A stretch of 41,716 nt of DNA, from the NCBI GenBank assembly GCA_029865845.1, contig JARXAM010000125.1, forward strand, positions 1-41,716, read 5' to 3'. A program made the position numbers and the translations under genes. Of the stretch, positions 34,279-41,716 are shown one piece after another. Position 1 is the stretch's first letter; each line of letters begins with the position of its first letter. The notes under the pieces were generated by a model, which saw only the letters and a program-made list of their open reading frames with translations, did not search any database and was not told where the DNA came from. The DNA comes from Rhodoferax sp. GTDB taxonomy: Bacteria > Pseudomonadota > Gammaproteobacteria > Burkholderiales > Burkholderiaceae_C.

Positions 34279-34851
34279 ATGCGTACTTCCTTTATTGCTG
34301 CTGCTTTGGCTTTGTCCGCGTTTGCTGGTGCTGCCAGCGCCCAGTCGGCCACCTACAACCTCGACCCTTCGCACACCTTCCCGCGCTTTGCCTATAGCCA
34401 CTTTGGCTTGTCTACCCAGCAAAGCCGCTTCAACAACACCACCGGCACCGTGAGCTTTGACAAAGCAGGCAAGACCGGCGCAGTGGACGTGGTGATCGAC
34501 ATGAAGGCCGTGGACACCGGTTTTGCAGCCTTTAACAGCCACATCCAGGGCGAAGATTTTCTGGACACTGCCAAGTTCCCCACCGCGACCTTCAAGTCCA
34601 CCAAAGTGGTGTTTGAGGGCGAAAAGCCTGCTGCCGTAGAAGGCAACCTGACCATCAAGGGCGTGACCAAGCCGGTGACCTTGAAGGTGGTGAACTTTGT
34701 GGCCACCACCCACCCCATGAACAAGAAAGACGTGATCGGTGCCGAGGCCGTGACCACCATCAAGCGCTCCGAGTTCAATGCCGGCAAGTTCGCCCCCTAT
34801 GTGGGTGACGATGTGACCATCACCATCGCGCTCGAAGCCATCAAGCAGTAA
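34279..34851 (+). CDS. YceI-family periplasmic protein (second copy)
   Basis: This second YceI protein is also 190 residues, with a signal peptide ending GAASA. It has the classic YceI sequence: YNLDPSHTFPRFAYSHFG, EDFLDTAKFPTATFKSTKV and NLTIKGVTKPVTLKVV, with HPMNKKDVIGAEA near the end. It differs clearly from the first copy, so the two are not a recent duplication. The 55-base gap is T-rich, and a strong AGGAG precedes the start. Confidence 0.92.
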   Translation: MRTSFIAAALALSAFAGAASAQSATYNLDPSHTFPRFAYSHFGLSTQQSRFNNTTGTVSFDKAGKTGAVDVVIDMKAVDTGFAAFNSHIQGEDFLDTAKFPTATFKSTKVVFEGEKPAAVEGNLTIKGVTKPVTLKVVNFVATTHPMNKKDVIGAEAVTTIKRSEFNAGKFAPYVGDDVTITIALEAIKQ

Positions 34852-34898
34852 GCCTTGCGGGCCGCTGTGCCCGCCCACCTACCCGCCAAGGACGCACC

Positions 34899-35711
34899 AT
34901 GCCCACCCGATTGCCCACCTACTTTGTTTCTCACGGCGGAGGGCCTTGGCCCTGGATGCCCGAGATGCGCCAGTCGCTGGCGTCCTTGGAGCACAGCCTG
35001 GCCGACATTCCGCGCCAAATCGGAGTCCAGCCCAAGGCAGTGCTGCTGATCACCGCCCACTGGGAGGAGCGCGAGTTCACGCTGGGCACCCATCCTGCGC
35101 CGGGCATGGTGTATGACTACGGTGGCTTCCCCGCGCACACCTATTCGGTGGTGTATCCCGCGCCGGGGGCACCGGCCTTGGCCCAGCGGGTGGCGGCCTT
35201 GATGGAAGGTGCGGGTTTGGTGGCCCGGATGGACCCGCAGCGCGGCTACGACCACGGCACGTTTGTGCCGCTGGCCGTGATGTACCCGGACGCCCAAGTG
35301 CCGGTGCTGCAAATGTCACTGCGGGCCGGTCTGGACCCTGCCGAACACATCGCCTTGGGGCGCGCTTTGGCCCCCCTGCGCGACGAGGGCGTGCTCATCG
35401 TGGGCAGCGGCTTGAGCTACCACAACCTGCGCAACTTTGGACCTGGCGCGCGTGCGCCTTCCCAGGCGTTTGACGCCTGGTTGCAAGCCACCATGGCCGC
35501 TGAGCCCGCAGCGCGTGCACAGGGCTTGCTGGATTGGGAGTCGGCCCCCTCGGCGCGGGTCAGCCATCCGCGCGAAGAGCACCTGCTGCCTTTGATGGTG
35601 GCGGTCGGCGCGGCGATAGATGAACCCGCAGCCTGCGTCTACCACGACGAGGCGGTGTTTGGCGGCGTGACCGCGTCCAGCTTTCGCTTCGGGCCCAGCG
35701 CCGCGCATTGA
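34899..35711 (+). CDS. LigB-type extradiol dioxygenase (DODA/YgiD-like)
   Basis: The 270-residue enzyme belongs to class III extradiol dioxygenases of the 4,5-DOPA dioxygenase/YgiD group, non-heme iron or zinc proteins that open catecholic rings. Candidate metal and catalytic His are at VSHGGGP (13), LITAHWEE (54), YDHGTFVPL, GSGLSYHNL and REEHLLPL. The natural substrate of such chromosomal copies is mostly unknown. It follows the YceI gene by 47 bases and may be read with it. Confidence 0.88.
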   Translation: MPTRLPTYFVSHGGGPWPWMPEMRQSLASLEHSLADIPRQIGVQPKAVLLITAHWEEREFTLGTHPAPGMVYDYGGFPAHTYSVVYPAPGAPALAQRVAALMEGAGLVARMDPQRGYDHGTFVPLAVMYPDAQVPVLQMSLRAGLDPAEHIALGRALAPLRDEGVLIVGSGLSYHNLRNFGPGARAPSQAFDAWLQATMAAEPAARAQGLLDWESAPSARVSHPREEHLLPLMVAVGAAIDEPAACVYHDEAVFGGVTASSFRFGPSAAH

Positions 35712-35780
35712 GGGCGCACGCCTTAACGTACGCCACACGGCGTATTTTCGTTTCGCACCGGAATCCCTAAAGTCACTCCA

Positions 35781-35818
35781 TCGCATCACCAAAGCCCCTT
35801 CGGGGGCTACCGATGCGA
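35781..35818 (+). promoter_or_regulatory. Two-part stem-loop in the urtA leader
   Basis: The inner stem AGCCCC-TTCG-GGGGCT (35793-35808) has a stable tetraloop; the outer stem TCGCATC (35781-35787) pairs with GATGCGA (35812-35818) across a small internal loop. It ends about 38 bases before the urtA start, with CCGGAG as ribosome site in between. It could stabilise the highly expressed urtA mRNA, or end transcription from upstream, though no T-run follows. Confidence 0.6.
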
Positions 35819-35855
35819 CCCGTGAATTGGATGTATCAACCCCGGAGAAGCTCTC

Positions 35856-37118
35856 ATGCAACGTCGTTTTTCTTTGAAGGCGCTCACTGCTGCCGTCGCC
35901 CTCACCACTTTGTCGGCTGTGCCCGCGTTTGCGGCAGACACCATCAAGGTCGGTATCCTGCACAGCCTGTCCGGCACCATGGCCATTTCGGAAACCGTGT
36001 TGAAAGACACCGTGTTGATGGCCATTGACGAGATCAACGCCAAGGGTGGCGTGCTCGGCAAAAAGCTCGAACCCGTGGTCGTGGACCCCGCCTCCAACTG
36101 GCCCCTGTTTGCTGAAAAGACCAAGCAGTTGCTCACCCAAGACAAAGTCTCGGTGATCTTCGGTTGCTGGACTTCGGTGTCCCGCAAGTCCGTGCTGCCC
36201 GTGGTGGAAGAGCTGAACGGCCTGTTGTTCTACCCCGTGCAATACGAAGGTGAAGAGCTGTCCAAGAACGTGTTCTACACCGGTGCTGCGCCCAACCAGC
36301 AAGCCATCCCCGCAGTGGACTACCTGATGAGCAAAGAAGGTGGCGGCGCCAAGCGTTGGGTGTTGTTGGGCACCGACTATGTGTACCCCCGCACCACCAA
36401 CAAGATCCTGCGCGCCTACCTGAAATCCAAGGGCGTGAAAGAGTCTGACATCGACGAAAAATACACCCCCTTCGGACACAGCGATTACCAAACCATCGTG
36501 GCGGACATCAAGAAGTTCTCTGCCGGTGGCAAGACAGCTGTGGTGTCCACCATCAACGGTGACTCCAACGTGCCTTTCTACAAGGAACTGGGCAATGCCG
36601 GCTTGAAGGCCAAAGAAGTGCCCGTGGTGGCCTTCTCGGTGGGTGAAGAAGAACTGCGCGGCGTGGACACCAAGCCTTTGGTGGGTCACCTCGCTGCATG
36701 GAACTACTTCCAGTCCATCAAGAACCCGACCAACACCGAGTTCATCAAGAAGTGGTCTGACTACGCCAAGGCCAAGGGCATTGCCGGTCACAAAGACAAG
36801 CCTTTGACCAACGACCCGATGGAAGCCACCTACATCGGCATCAACATGTGGAAGCAAGCGGTGGAGAAAGCCAAGTCCACCGACGTGGACAAGGTGATCG
36901 CAGCGATGGCTGGCCAAACCTTCAAGGCACCGAGCGGCATCGTCTCCAAGATGGACGAAAAGAACCACCACTTGCACAAGTCGGTGTTCATCGGCGAAAT
37001 CAAGGCCGACGGCCAGTTCAATGTGGTCTGGAAGACACCAGGCCCTGTGAAGGCCAAGCCATGGTCTCCCTACATCGAAGGCAACGACAAGAAGCCTGAT
37101 GAGCCCGCAAAGAAATAA
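35856..37118 (+). CDS. urtA: Urea ABC transporter substrate-binding protein UrtA
   Basis: The 420-residue periplasmic binding protein captures urea for the UrtABCDE importer. The signal peptide ends AVPAFAAD, followed by the type-I periplasmic-binding fold (IKVGILHSLSGTMAISE, then IFGCWTSVSRKSVLPVVEE, PVQYEGEE and LGTDYVYPRTTNKI). GCWTSVSRKSVLPV and YEGEE are diagnostic for UrtA over amino-acid-binding relatives. It is the first gene of the operon; a hairpin after it probably favours high UrtA relative to the membrane parts. Confidence 0.96.
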   Translation: MQRRFSLKALTAAVALTTLSAVPAFAADTIKVGILHSLSGTMAISETVLKDTVLMAIDEINAKGGVLGKKLEPVVVDPASNWPLFAEKTKQLLTQDKVSVIFGCWTSVSRKSVLPVVEELNGLLFYPVQYEGEELSKNVFYTGAAPNQQAIPAVDYLMSKEGGGAKRWVLLGTDYVYPRTTNKILRAYLKSKGVKESDIDEKYTPFGHSDYQTIVADIKKFSAGGKTAVVSTINGDSNVPFYKELGNAGLKAKEVPVVAFSVGEEELRGVDTKPLVGHLAAWNYFQSIKNPTNTEFIKKWSDYAKAKGIAGHKDKPLTNDPMEATYIGINMWKQAVEKAKSTDVDKVIAAMAGQTFKAPSGIVSKMDEKNHHLHKSVFIGEIKADGQFNVVWKTPGPVKAKPWSPYIEGNDKKPDEPAKK

Positions 37119-37154
37119 GGCATAGGCAGGGATAGGCTAGCTTTTTGCTAGAAG

Positions 37155-37197
37155 AGCCGCCACAGCCTTGCACAAGGCGTGGCGGCTTGTTGTTTTT
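37155..37197 (+). terminator. Hairpin between urtA and urtB (attenuator-like)
   Basis: AGCCGCCAC (37155-37163) pairs perfectly with GTGGCGGCT (37179-37187), with inner GCCTT/AAGGC pairing, followed by TGTTGTTTTT. It lies 36 bases after the urtA stop. A partial terminator here would set urtA expression above urtB-E, as is usual for binding proteins. Confidence 0.75.
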
Positions 37198-37216
37198 ACC
37201 CCGGAGAGATTGGCGT

Positions 37217-38791
37217 ATGCCACAACGAAACCTTCAATGGCTGATGCTTGCGGTGCTGCTACTGGCATCCCGCGCCTTTGCACTGACCGCTGACGAAGCA
37301 AAAGGCATGGCAGTGGGCGAAAGCGATGCGCGCGTGGCGGCATTGCAAAAAGCGGTGGAGCACGCCGACGAACGCACGGTGCGATTCCTTCAGGCCCTGT
37401 CCGACGATGCGGTCAAGCTCGTGGGCGAGGTGCCGGTGATGGTGGTGGATGGCAAGGGCGTGGACCCCGTGACCCAGGCAGAGGTGACGCTGCCCGACAC
37501 CGCAGAAGATGTAATGAACAACAACCGCATGCGCGGCGAGTTGGACACGGCGCTGGCCGCCGTCAAGCTCTTGTCGCCCGACGTGGCCGTGCGCCGCGCA
37601 GCGATCAAGACACTGGGCGGGCAGGTGGATGCCGGCAAGCTGCCGCTTCTGGAAAAAGCGCTGGCCAATGAGACCGCCCCGGACTTGAAAGACAAACTTC
37701 AGTTGTTGCGCGCTGCGGCCATGCTGGGCAGCGACGCCGTAGCCCAACGACTGGAGGCCGCCACACAACTGGGCGAAAGCGCTCAGGCCACGACCAAAAC
37801 CTTGCTGGTAGAGCGCCTGCAAGTTGAGACCGACAGCCTGGTGAAAGTCGCACTGCAAAAAAGCCTGGCGGCAGTAGAAGCCCGCTTGGCCTGGGGCGAC
37901 CGCCTGGGGGCCATCTTCAGCGGCGTCAGCCTGGGCTCCATCTTGCTGCTGGTGGCCTTGGGTCTGGCCATTACCTACGGCTTGATGGGCGTGATCAACA
38001 TGGCCCACGGCGAGCTGATGATGATTGGTGCCTACGCCACCTACGTGGTGCAGGTGCTGTTCCAAAAATACCTGCCCGGTGCCTTTGACTGGTACCTGCT
38101 GGCGGCGGTGCCGGTGGCCTTTATGGCCTCGGCGCTGGTGGGCGCGGCGCTGGAGCGCAGCGTCATTCGTTTCCTGTACGGCCGTCCGCTGGAAACCTTG
38201 TTGGCCACCTGGGGCATCAGCCTGATGCTCATGCAGTTGGTGCGCACGCTGTTTGGCGCGCAAAACGTGGGCGTGGAAAACCCGCGCTGGATGAGTGGCG
38301 GCGTGCAGCTGCTGGGCAACCTCTCGCTGCCCTACAACCGCTTGATCATCGTGGCCTTTGCGGTGGCCGTACTGGCCGGGGTGTGGTTCCTGATTGAGAA
38401 GACACGGCTGGGCTTGTTTGTGCGCGGCGTCACCCAAAACCGGCCCATTGCAAGCTGCATGGGCGTGAACACCGCCCGCATTGACACCTATGCGTTCGCG
38501 TTGGGGTCGGGCATTGCGGGCTTGGCGGGGTGCGCCCTGAGCCAGGTGGGCAACGTGGGGCCGGATTTGGGCCAAGGCTATATCGTGGACTCGTTCATGG
38601 TGGTGGTACTGGGGGGGGTGGGCCAACTGGCGGGCACGGTTTACGCGGCCATGGGCCTGGGCATCTTGAACAAGTTTTTGGAGGGCTGGACCGGTGCGGT
38701 GCTGGCCAAGATCGCGGTGCTGGTGTTCATCATCGTCTTTATCCAAAAGCGTCCGCAAGGCATCTTTGCCATGAAGGGGCGGGAAGCATGA
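37217..38791 (+). CDS. urtB: Urea ABC transporter permease UrtB
   Basis: The 524-residue protein has a signal peptide, an extracytoplasmic N-terminal domain of about 230 residues (helical, HEAT-like, as usual for UrtB) and a LivH-type permease domain (GVSLGSILLLVALGLAITYG, GVINMAHGELMMIGAYATY, ATWGISLMLMQLVRTLFGAQ). The start at 37217 has GGAGAG at the right distance; the frame is open further upstream through the hairpin. UrtB forms the membrane channel with UrtC. Confidence 0.95.
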   Translation: MPQRNLQWLMLAVLLLASRAFALTADEAKGMAVGESDARVAALQKAVEHADERTVRFLQALSDDAVKLVGEVPVMVVDGKGVDPVTQAEVTLPDTAEDVMNNNRMRGELDTALAAVKLLSPDVAVRRAAIKTLGGQVDAGKLPLLEKALANETAPDLKDKLQLLRAAAMLGSDAVAQRLEAATQLGESAQATTKTLLVERLQVETDSLVKVALQKSLAAVEARLAWGDRLGAIFSGVSLGSILLLVALGLAITYGLMGVINMAHGELMMIGAYATYVVQVLFQKYLPGAFDWYLLAAVPVAFMASALVGAALERSVIRFLYGRPLETLLATWGISLMLMQLVRTLFGAQNVGVENPRWMSGGVQLLGNLSLPYNRLIIVAFAVAVLAGVWFLIEKTRLGLFVRGVTQNRPIASCMGVNTARIDTYAFALGSGIAGLAGCALSQVGNVGPDLGQGYIVDSFMVVVLGGVGQLAGTVYAAMGLGILNKFLEGWTGAVLAKIAVLVFIIVFIQKRPQGIFAMKGREA

Positions 38792-38827
38792 ACACCTCCC
38801 GGCTTGCCCACTGCGTGTGGCCGCTTT

Positions 38828-38891
38828 CCCCTTTGCAGGGGGCAACACCAGCAGCCCGGCGCAGCCGGTTCTGCGGTGCTTCTGGAAGGGG
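38828..38891. repeat. Palindromic element between urtB and urtC
   Basis: CACC-GCAG-CCGGC (38846-38860) pairs with GCCGG-CTGC-GGTG (38864-38878); the outer CCCCTT (38828-38833) pairs with AAGGGG (38886-38891). It fills most of the 145-base gap between urtB and urtC, which are usually adjacent. It resembles a GC-rich repeat I know from Comamonadaceae intergenic regions. Confidence 0.65.
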
Positions 38892-38936
38892 CGTCGCTTT
38901 GCTTGCCCTCCTTGTTTGTTCGCGGAGCTTTTTGAT

Positions 38937-40043
38937 ATGAAGACAGACTTCCTTTTACCGGCCAAGAAGCCCCTGCTCACGGGTATGGGTTGGTGCGCTT
39001 TCACAGCCGCCGCGGCTGTGCTGTGCGCCCTGGTGCCGGTACTCAACCTGGTGGTGCCCGAGGGCAGCGCCCTGCACCTGAGCGACTTTGCCGTGGCGCT
39101 GACCGCCAAGATCATGTGCTACGCCATCTGCGCGCTGGCCATGGGCCTGATCTGGGGTTACACCGGCATCTTGAGCCTGGGCCACGGCCTGTTCTTCGCG
39201 CTGGGTGGCTATGCCATGGGCATGTACCTGATGCGTCAGATCGGGCTGGATGGCAACTACAAGAGTGCGCTGCCAGACTTCATGGTGTTTCTCGACTGGA
39301 AAGAGCTGCCCTGGCACTGGGCGCTGTCGGGCAGCTTTGGCGCCACGCTGTTTTTGGTGGTGGCCGTGCCGGGGCTGGTGGCCTTTGTGTTCGGCTACTT
39401 TGCCTTTCGCTCGCGCATCAAGGGGGTGTACTTTTCCATCATCACCCAGGCCATGACGTTTGCCGCCATGCTGCTGTTCTTCCGCAATGAAACCGGCTTT
39501 GGCGGCAACAACGGCTTTACCGACTTCAAGCGCATTGTGGACATTCCGATTGCCACCAGCAGCATGCGCATGACCCTGTTTGTCATGACGTCCGTGACCC
39601 TGCTCACCTTCTACCTGCTGGCCCGCTGGCTGGTGGGCAGCAAGTTTGGCCGGGTACTGCAAGCGGTGCGGGATGCGGAAAGCCGCGTCATGTTCAGCGG
39701 CTACTCCCCCCTGGGCTACAAGCTGACCATTTGGACCATCTCGGCCATGATGTGCGGCGTGGCCGGAGCACTGTATGTGCCGCAGGTGGGCATCATCAAC
39801 CCCAGCGAAATGAGCCCGGCGAACTCGATCGAGATTGCCATCTGGGCTGCCGTGGGCGGGCGGGCCACGCTGATCGGGCCCATCGTGGGGGCCTTTTTGG
39901 TCAACGGTGCCAAGAGTTGGCTCACGGTTGCCTACCCCGAGTTCTGGCTGTACTTTCTGGGCGCGCTGTTCATTGGCGTCACCCTGTTCCTGCCCGATGG
40001 CGTGGTGGGCTTGATCAAGAAACTGAAGGGAAGCAGGGCATGA
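38937..40043 (+). CDS. urtC: Urea ABC transporter permease UrtC
   Basis: The 368-residue LivM-type permease is the partner of UrtB. Visible blocks include LIWGYTGILSLGHGLFFALGGY, FRSRIKGVYFSIITQAMTFA, FFRNETGFGGNNGFTDFK and the cytoplasmic EAA-like AVRDAESRVMFSGYSPLGYK, which contacts the ATPases. FRNETGFGGNNG is characteristic of UrtC. The start at 38937 (MKTDFLLPA) lies after the palindromic element; codons upstream in the same frame are the repeat. It overlaps urtD as ATGA. Confidence 0.95.
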   Translation: MKTDFLLPAKKPLLTGMGWCAFTAAAAVLCALVPVLNLVVPEGSALHLSDFAVALTAKIMCYAICALAMGLIWGYTGILSLGHGLFFALGGYAMGMYLMRQIGLDGNYKSALPDFMVFLDWKELPWHWALSGSFGATLFLVVAVPGLVAFVFGYFAFRSRIKGVYFSIITQAMTFAAMLLFFRNETGFGGNNGFTDFKRIVDIPIATSSMRMTLFVMTSVTLLTFYLLARWLVGSKFGRVLQAVRDAESRVMFSGYSPLGYKLTIWTISAMMCGVAGALYVPQVGIINPSEMSPANSIEIAIWAAVGGRATLIGPIVGAFLVNGAKSWLTVAYPEFWLYFLGALFIGVTLFLPDGVVGLIKKLKGSRA

Positions 40044-40921
40044 CCCCCGATCTGTTGGAACAAGGTGCACGTCGCGTTGAAGCCCGCCTGGCCGCATTGG
40101 CGGCACAAACTGCCCAAACCGCATCGGGCGGGCGCACGGCTGGTTTTGGTCGGCTGGCACAGCAGGGCGAGGTGGATGTGACCCACGGGCGCATCCTCTA
40201 CCTCGAAGATGTGAATGTGAGCTTTGACGGCTTCAAGGCCATCAACAATTTGTCGCTGGACATCGCGCCCGGTGAGTTGCGCTGCATCATTGGGCCCAAC
40301 GGCGCGGGCAAGACCACCATGATGGACATCATCACCGGTAAAACCCGGCCCGACAGCGGCACCGTGTTTTTTGGCAGCACCATCGACCTGCTGCGCTACA
40401 AAGAATCCGAGATCGCGCAGTTGGGCATAGGGCGCAAGTTCCAAAAGCCCACCGTGTTCGAGCAACTCTCGGTGTTCGAAAACCTGGAGTTGGCCTTGAA
40501 GACCGACAAGGGCGTGCAGGCGTCCATGTTCTTCAAGCTGGATTCCGCGCAGCGAGACCGTTTGGCGGACATCCTGCACACCATCCACTTGGCAGACAGC
40601 GTGGGCCGCTTGGCGGGCACCCTGAGCCATGGCCAAAAGCAGTGGCTGGAGATCGGCATGCTGCTCATGCAAGACCCCAAGCTGCTGCTGCTCGACGAGC
40701 CGGTGGCCGGTATGACGGACGAAGAAACCGAGCGCACGGCGGAGCTATTTTTGAGTCTCAAGGGCAAGCACTCGCTGATGGTGGTGGAGCACGACATGGG
40801 CTTTATCCGCACTATCAGCGACATCGTCACCGTGCTGTGCGACGGTTCGGTGCTGGCCCAGGGCACGCTGGACCAGGTGCAGGCCGACGAGCGTGTGATC
40901 GAAGTGTATTTGGGCCGATGA
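40040..40921 (+). CDS. urtD: Urea ABC transporter ATPase UrtD
   Basis: The 293-residue ATPase has a 50-residue N-terminal extension, then Walker A IIGPNGAGKTTMMDIITG, the Q-loop in GIGRKFQKPTVFEQLSV, the signature TLSHGQKQWLEIGMLL (SHGQ in place of SGGQ) and Walker B LLLLDEPVAGMTDEE. LSHGQKQWLEIGM is typical of UrtD. Its start overlaps the urtC stop by ATGA; many frames that extend further left are shadows of urtC. Confidence 0.95.
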   Translation: MTPDLLEQGARRVEARLAALAAQTAQTASGGRTAGFGRLAQQGEVDVTHGRILYLEDVNVSFDGFKAINNLSLDIAPGELRCIIGPNGAGKTTMMDIITGKTRPDSGTVFFGSTIDLLRYKESEIAQLGIGRKFQKPTVFEQLSVFENLELALKTDKGVQASMFFKLDSAQRDRLADILHTIHLADSVGRLAGTLSHGQKQWLEIGMLLMQDPKLLLLDEPVAGMTDEETERTAELFLSLKGKHSLMVVEHDMGFIRTISDIVTVLCDGSVLAQGTLDQVQADERVIEVYLGR

Positions 40922-40923
40922 GA

Positions 40924-40993
40924 GCCCCCACGCGCCACCGTTGCAGGGGCCGCTGCCCTCCAAGGGCGCTTATGTTGCTTGGGGCAGCCCTGC
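40924..40993. repeat. Palindromic element between urtD and urtE
   Basis: GCCCCCACGC opens the segment, GCTGCCC (40952-40958) pairs with GGGCAGC (40982-40988), and CTTGGGGCAGCCCTGCG closes it. The order of blocks resembles the repeat inside the kinase gene (28299-28374). It lies in the 100-base gap before urtE. Confidence 0.55.
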
Positions 40994-41020
40994 GAACAAT
41001 TGCATATGGAAGTGAACACT

Positions 41021-41713
41021 ATGCTTGAAGTAAAAAACGTCAACCAGTACTACGGGGGCTCCCACATCTTGCGCGACGTGAGTCTGGAGGCCGAGGTCGG
41101 CAAGGTGCATGTCGTGTTGGGGCGCAATGGGGTGGGCAAGACCACCTTGCTCAAATCGCTGATGGGGTTGGTGCCTATCAAGTCGGGCACCATTTCCATG
41201 GGCGGGCAACACATGCAACAGCTCACGCCCTATGAGCGCGCGCGCTTGGGGCTGGGTTTTGTGCCGCAGGGGCGCGAGATATTTGCCCGCCTCACGGTCG
41301 AAGAAAACCTGCGCATGGGCCTGGCTTACAAGCCCGCAGGCACGCCGATTCCGGCAGAGCTGTTCGAGCTGTTTCCGGTGTTGCACCAGATGCTGCATCG
41401 TCGGGGCGGCGATTTGTCGGGCGGGCAGCAGCAGCAGCTAGCCATCGCGCGCGCCTTGGCGGCAGGCCCCAAGGTGCTGATTTTGGATGAGCCCACCGAG
41501 GGCATCCAGCCCAGCATCATCAAAGACATAGGCCGCGTGATCCGCATGCTGGCAGACCGGGGCGACATGGCCATTGTGCTGGTGGAGCAGTATTACGACT
41601 TTGCCCAAGAGCTGGCCGACTACTACACCGTGATGGAACGCGGCGCGGTGCTCGCACGTGGCCGGGGGCAAAACATGGAAGTGGACGGCGTGCGCAAGCT
41701 AGTGGCGATTTAA
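41021..41713 (+). CDS. urtE: Urea ABC transporter ATPase UrtE
   Basis: The 230-residue LivF-type ATPase is the second ATPase of the urea importer. It starts MLEVKNVNQYYGGSHILRDV, with Walker A VVLGRNGVGKTTLLKSLMG, signature DLSGGQQQQLAIARALA and Walker B VLILDEPTEGIQPSII. NQYYGGSH and GVGKTTLLK are typical of UrtE. GGAAG lies 8 bases before the start. It is complete, with its stop 3 bases from the window end. Confidence 0.96.
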   Translation: MLEVKNVNQYYGGSHILRDVSLEAEVGKVHVVLGRNGVGKTTLLKSLMGLVPIKSGTISMGGQHMQQLTPYERARLGLGFVPQGREIFARLTVEENLRMGLAYKPAGTPIPAELFELFPVLHQMLHRRGGDLSGGQQQQLAIARALAAGPKVLILDEPTEGIQPSIIKDIGRVIRMLADRGDMAIVLVEQYYDFAQELADYYTVMERGAVLARGRGQNMEVDGVRKLVAI

Positions 41714-41716
41714 CCG

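Noticed and set aside
35712-35855. Sigma-54/NtrC promoter for urtA
   Set aside because: I looked for TGGCAC-N5-TTGC spacing and found no acceptable match, although nitrogen control of urt is common.
35316-36977. Minus-strand open frame of 553 codons opposite urtA and the dioxygenase gene
   Set aside because: It is a shadow of two well-supported plus-strand genes, rich in His and Gly with no recognisable domain.
37259-39115. Minus-strand open frame of 618 codons opposite urtB and the urtB-urtC gap
   Set aside because: It is the antisense shadow of urtB in GC-rich DNA; composition is rich in His, Gln and Arg as typical of such shadows, and no ribosome site or family motif is seen.
38955-40160. 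Minus-strand frame of 401 codons opposite urtC
   Set aside because: Same reasoning: antisense to a conserved permease gene, no motifs.

Overview
The window is a piece of a betaproteobacterial chromosome, most likely from the family Comamonadaceae (Rhodoferax/Acidovorax-like). This rests on the gene order gmk-yicC-kinase-phosphatase-rph-rdgB-hemW, on the paired urease and urt (urea ABC transporter) clusters, on high GC in the housekeeping part, and on GC-rich palindromic repeats of a kind I associate with this family. The genus is an inference; no rRNA gene is present.

Layout. (1) About 1-7500 is an AT-richer accessory island. It holds the right end of an IS3-family element sitting inside an NrS-1-like primase gene, an excisionase-like HTH gene, a GIY-YIG (T5orf172-type) gene and a tyrosine integrase. 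Next come a 45-bp 3' half of a CAU-anticodon tRNA gene (a probable att site), a second integrase broken by a perfect 20-bp tandem duplication, an unrecognised secreted protein, and decayed coding remnants. (2) About 7600-20230 is core chromosome: a SPOR lipoprotein, tRNA-Arg, greB, the ppGpp enzyme, rpoZ, gmk, yicC, a Ser/Thr kinase coupled to a PP2C phosphatase, rph, rdgB, hemW, an MFS exporter, tRNA-Ser and a small CDF-like transporter. (3) 20364-26660 is the urease cluster on the minus strand: ureA, ureJ/hupE, ureB, ureC, a GNAT gene, ureE, ureF and ureG. An AbrB/Doc toxin-antitoxin pair lies in the opposite direction between the GNAT gene and ureE. ureD is not in the window. (4) 26813-31421, divergent from ureA, encodes a roughly 1200-residue protein that joins an NCS1 nucleobase-transporter domain, a cysteine-rich segment and a full hybrid histidine kinase, followed by an overlapping LuxR-type response regulator gene. 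(5) 31521-35711 holds two cytochrome b561 genes, a periplasmic monooxygenase-like protein, a VF530-type protein, two YceI proteins and a LigB-type dioxygenase. (6) 35856-41713 is urtABCDE, the urea ABC transporter.

How it fits together. UrtABCDE imports urea, and the urease subunits with nickel accessory proteins (UreE, F, G and the UreJ permease) split it to ammonia and CO2. The transporter-kinase/regulator pair lies between the two urea clusters, so it is a good candidate for a sensor of urea or of purine-derived nitrogen compounds. That link rests on position and domain logic only.

The most interesting points are the transporter-fused kinase system, palindromic repeats that appear to have entered genes in frame (ureC, hemW and the kinase linker), the toxin-antitoxin pair facing against urease transcription, the duplication-split integrase and the tRNA-derived att site.
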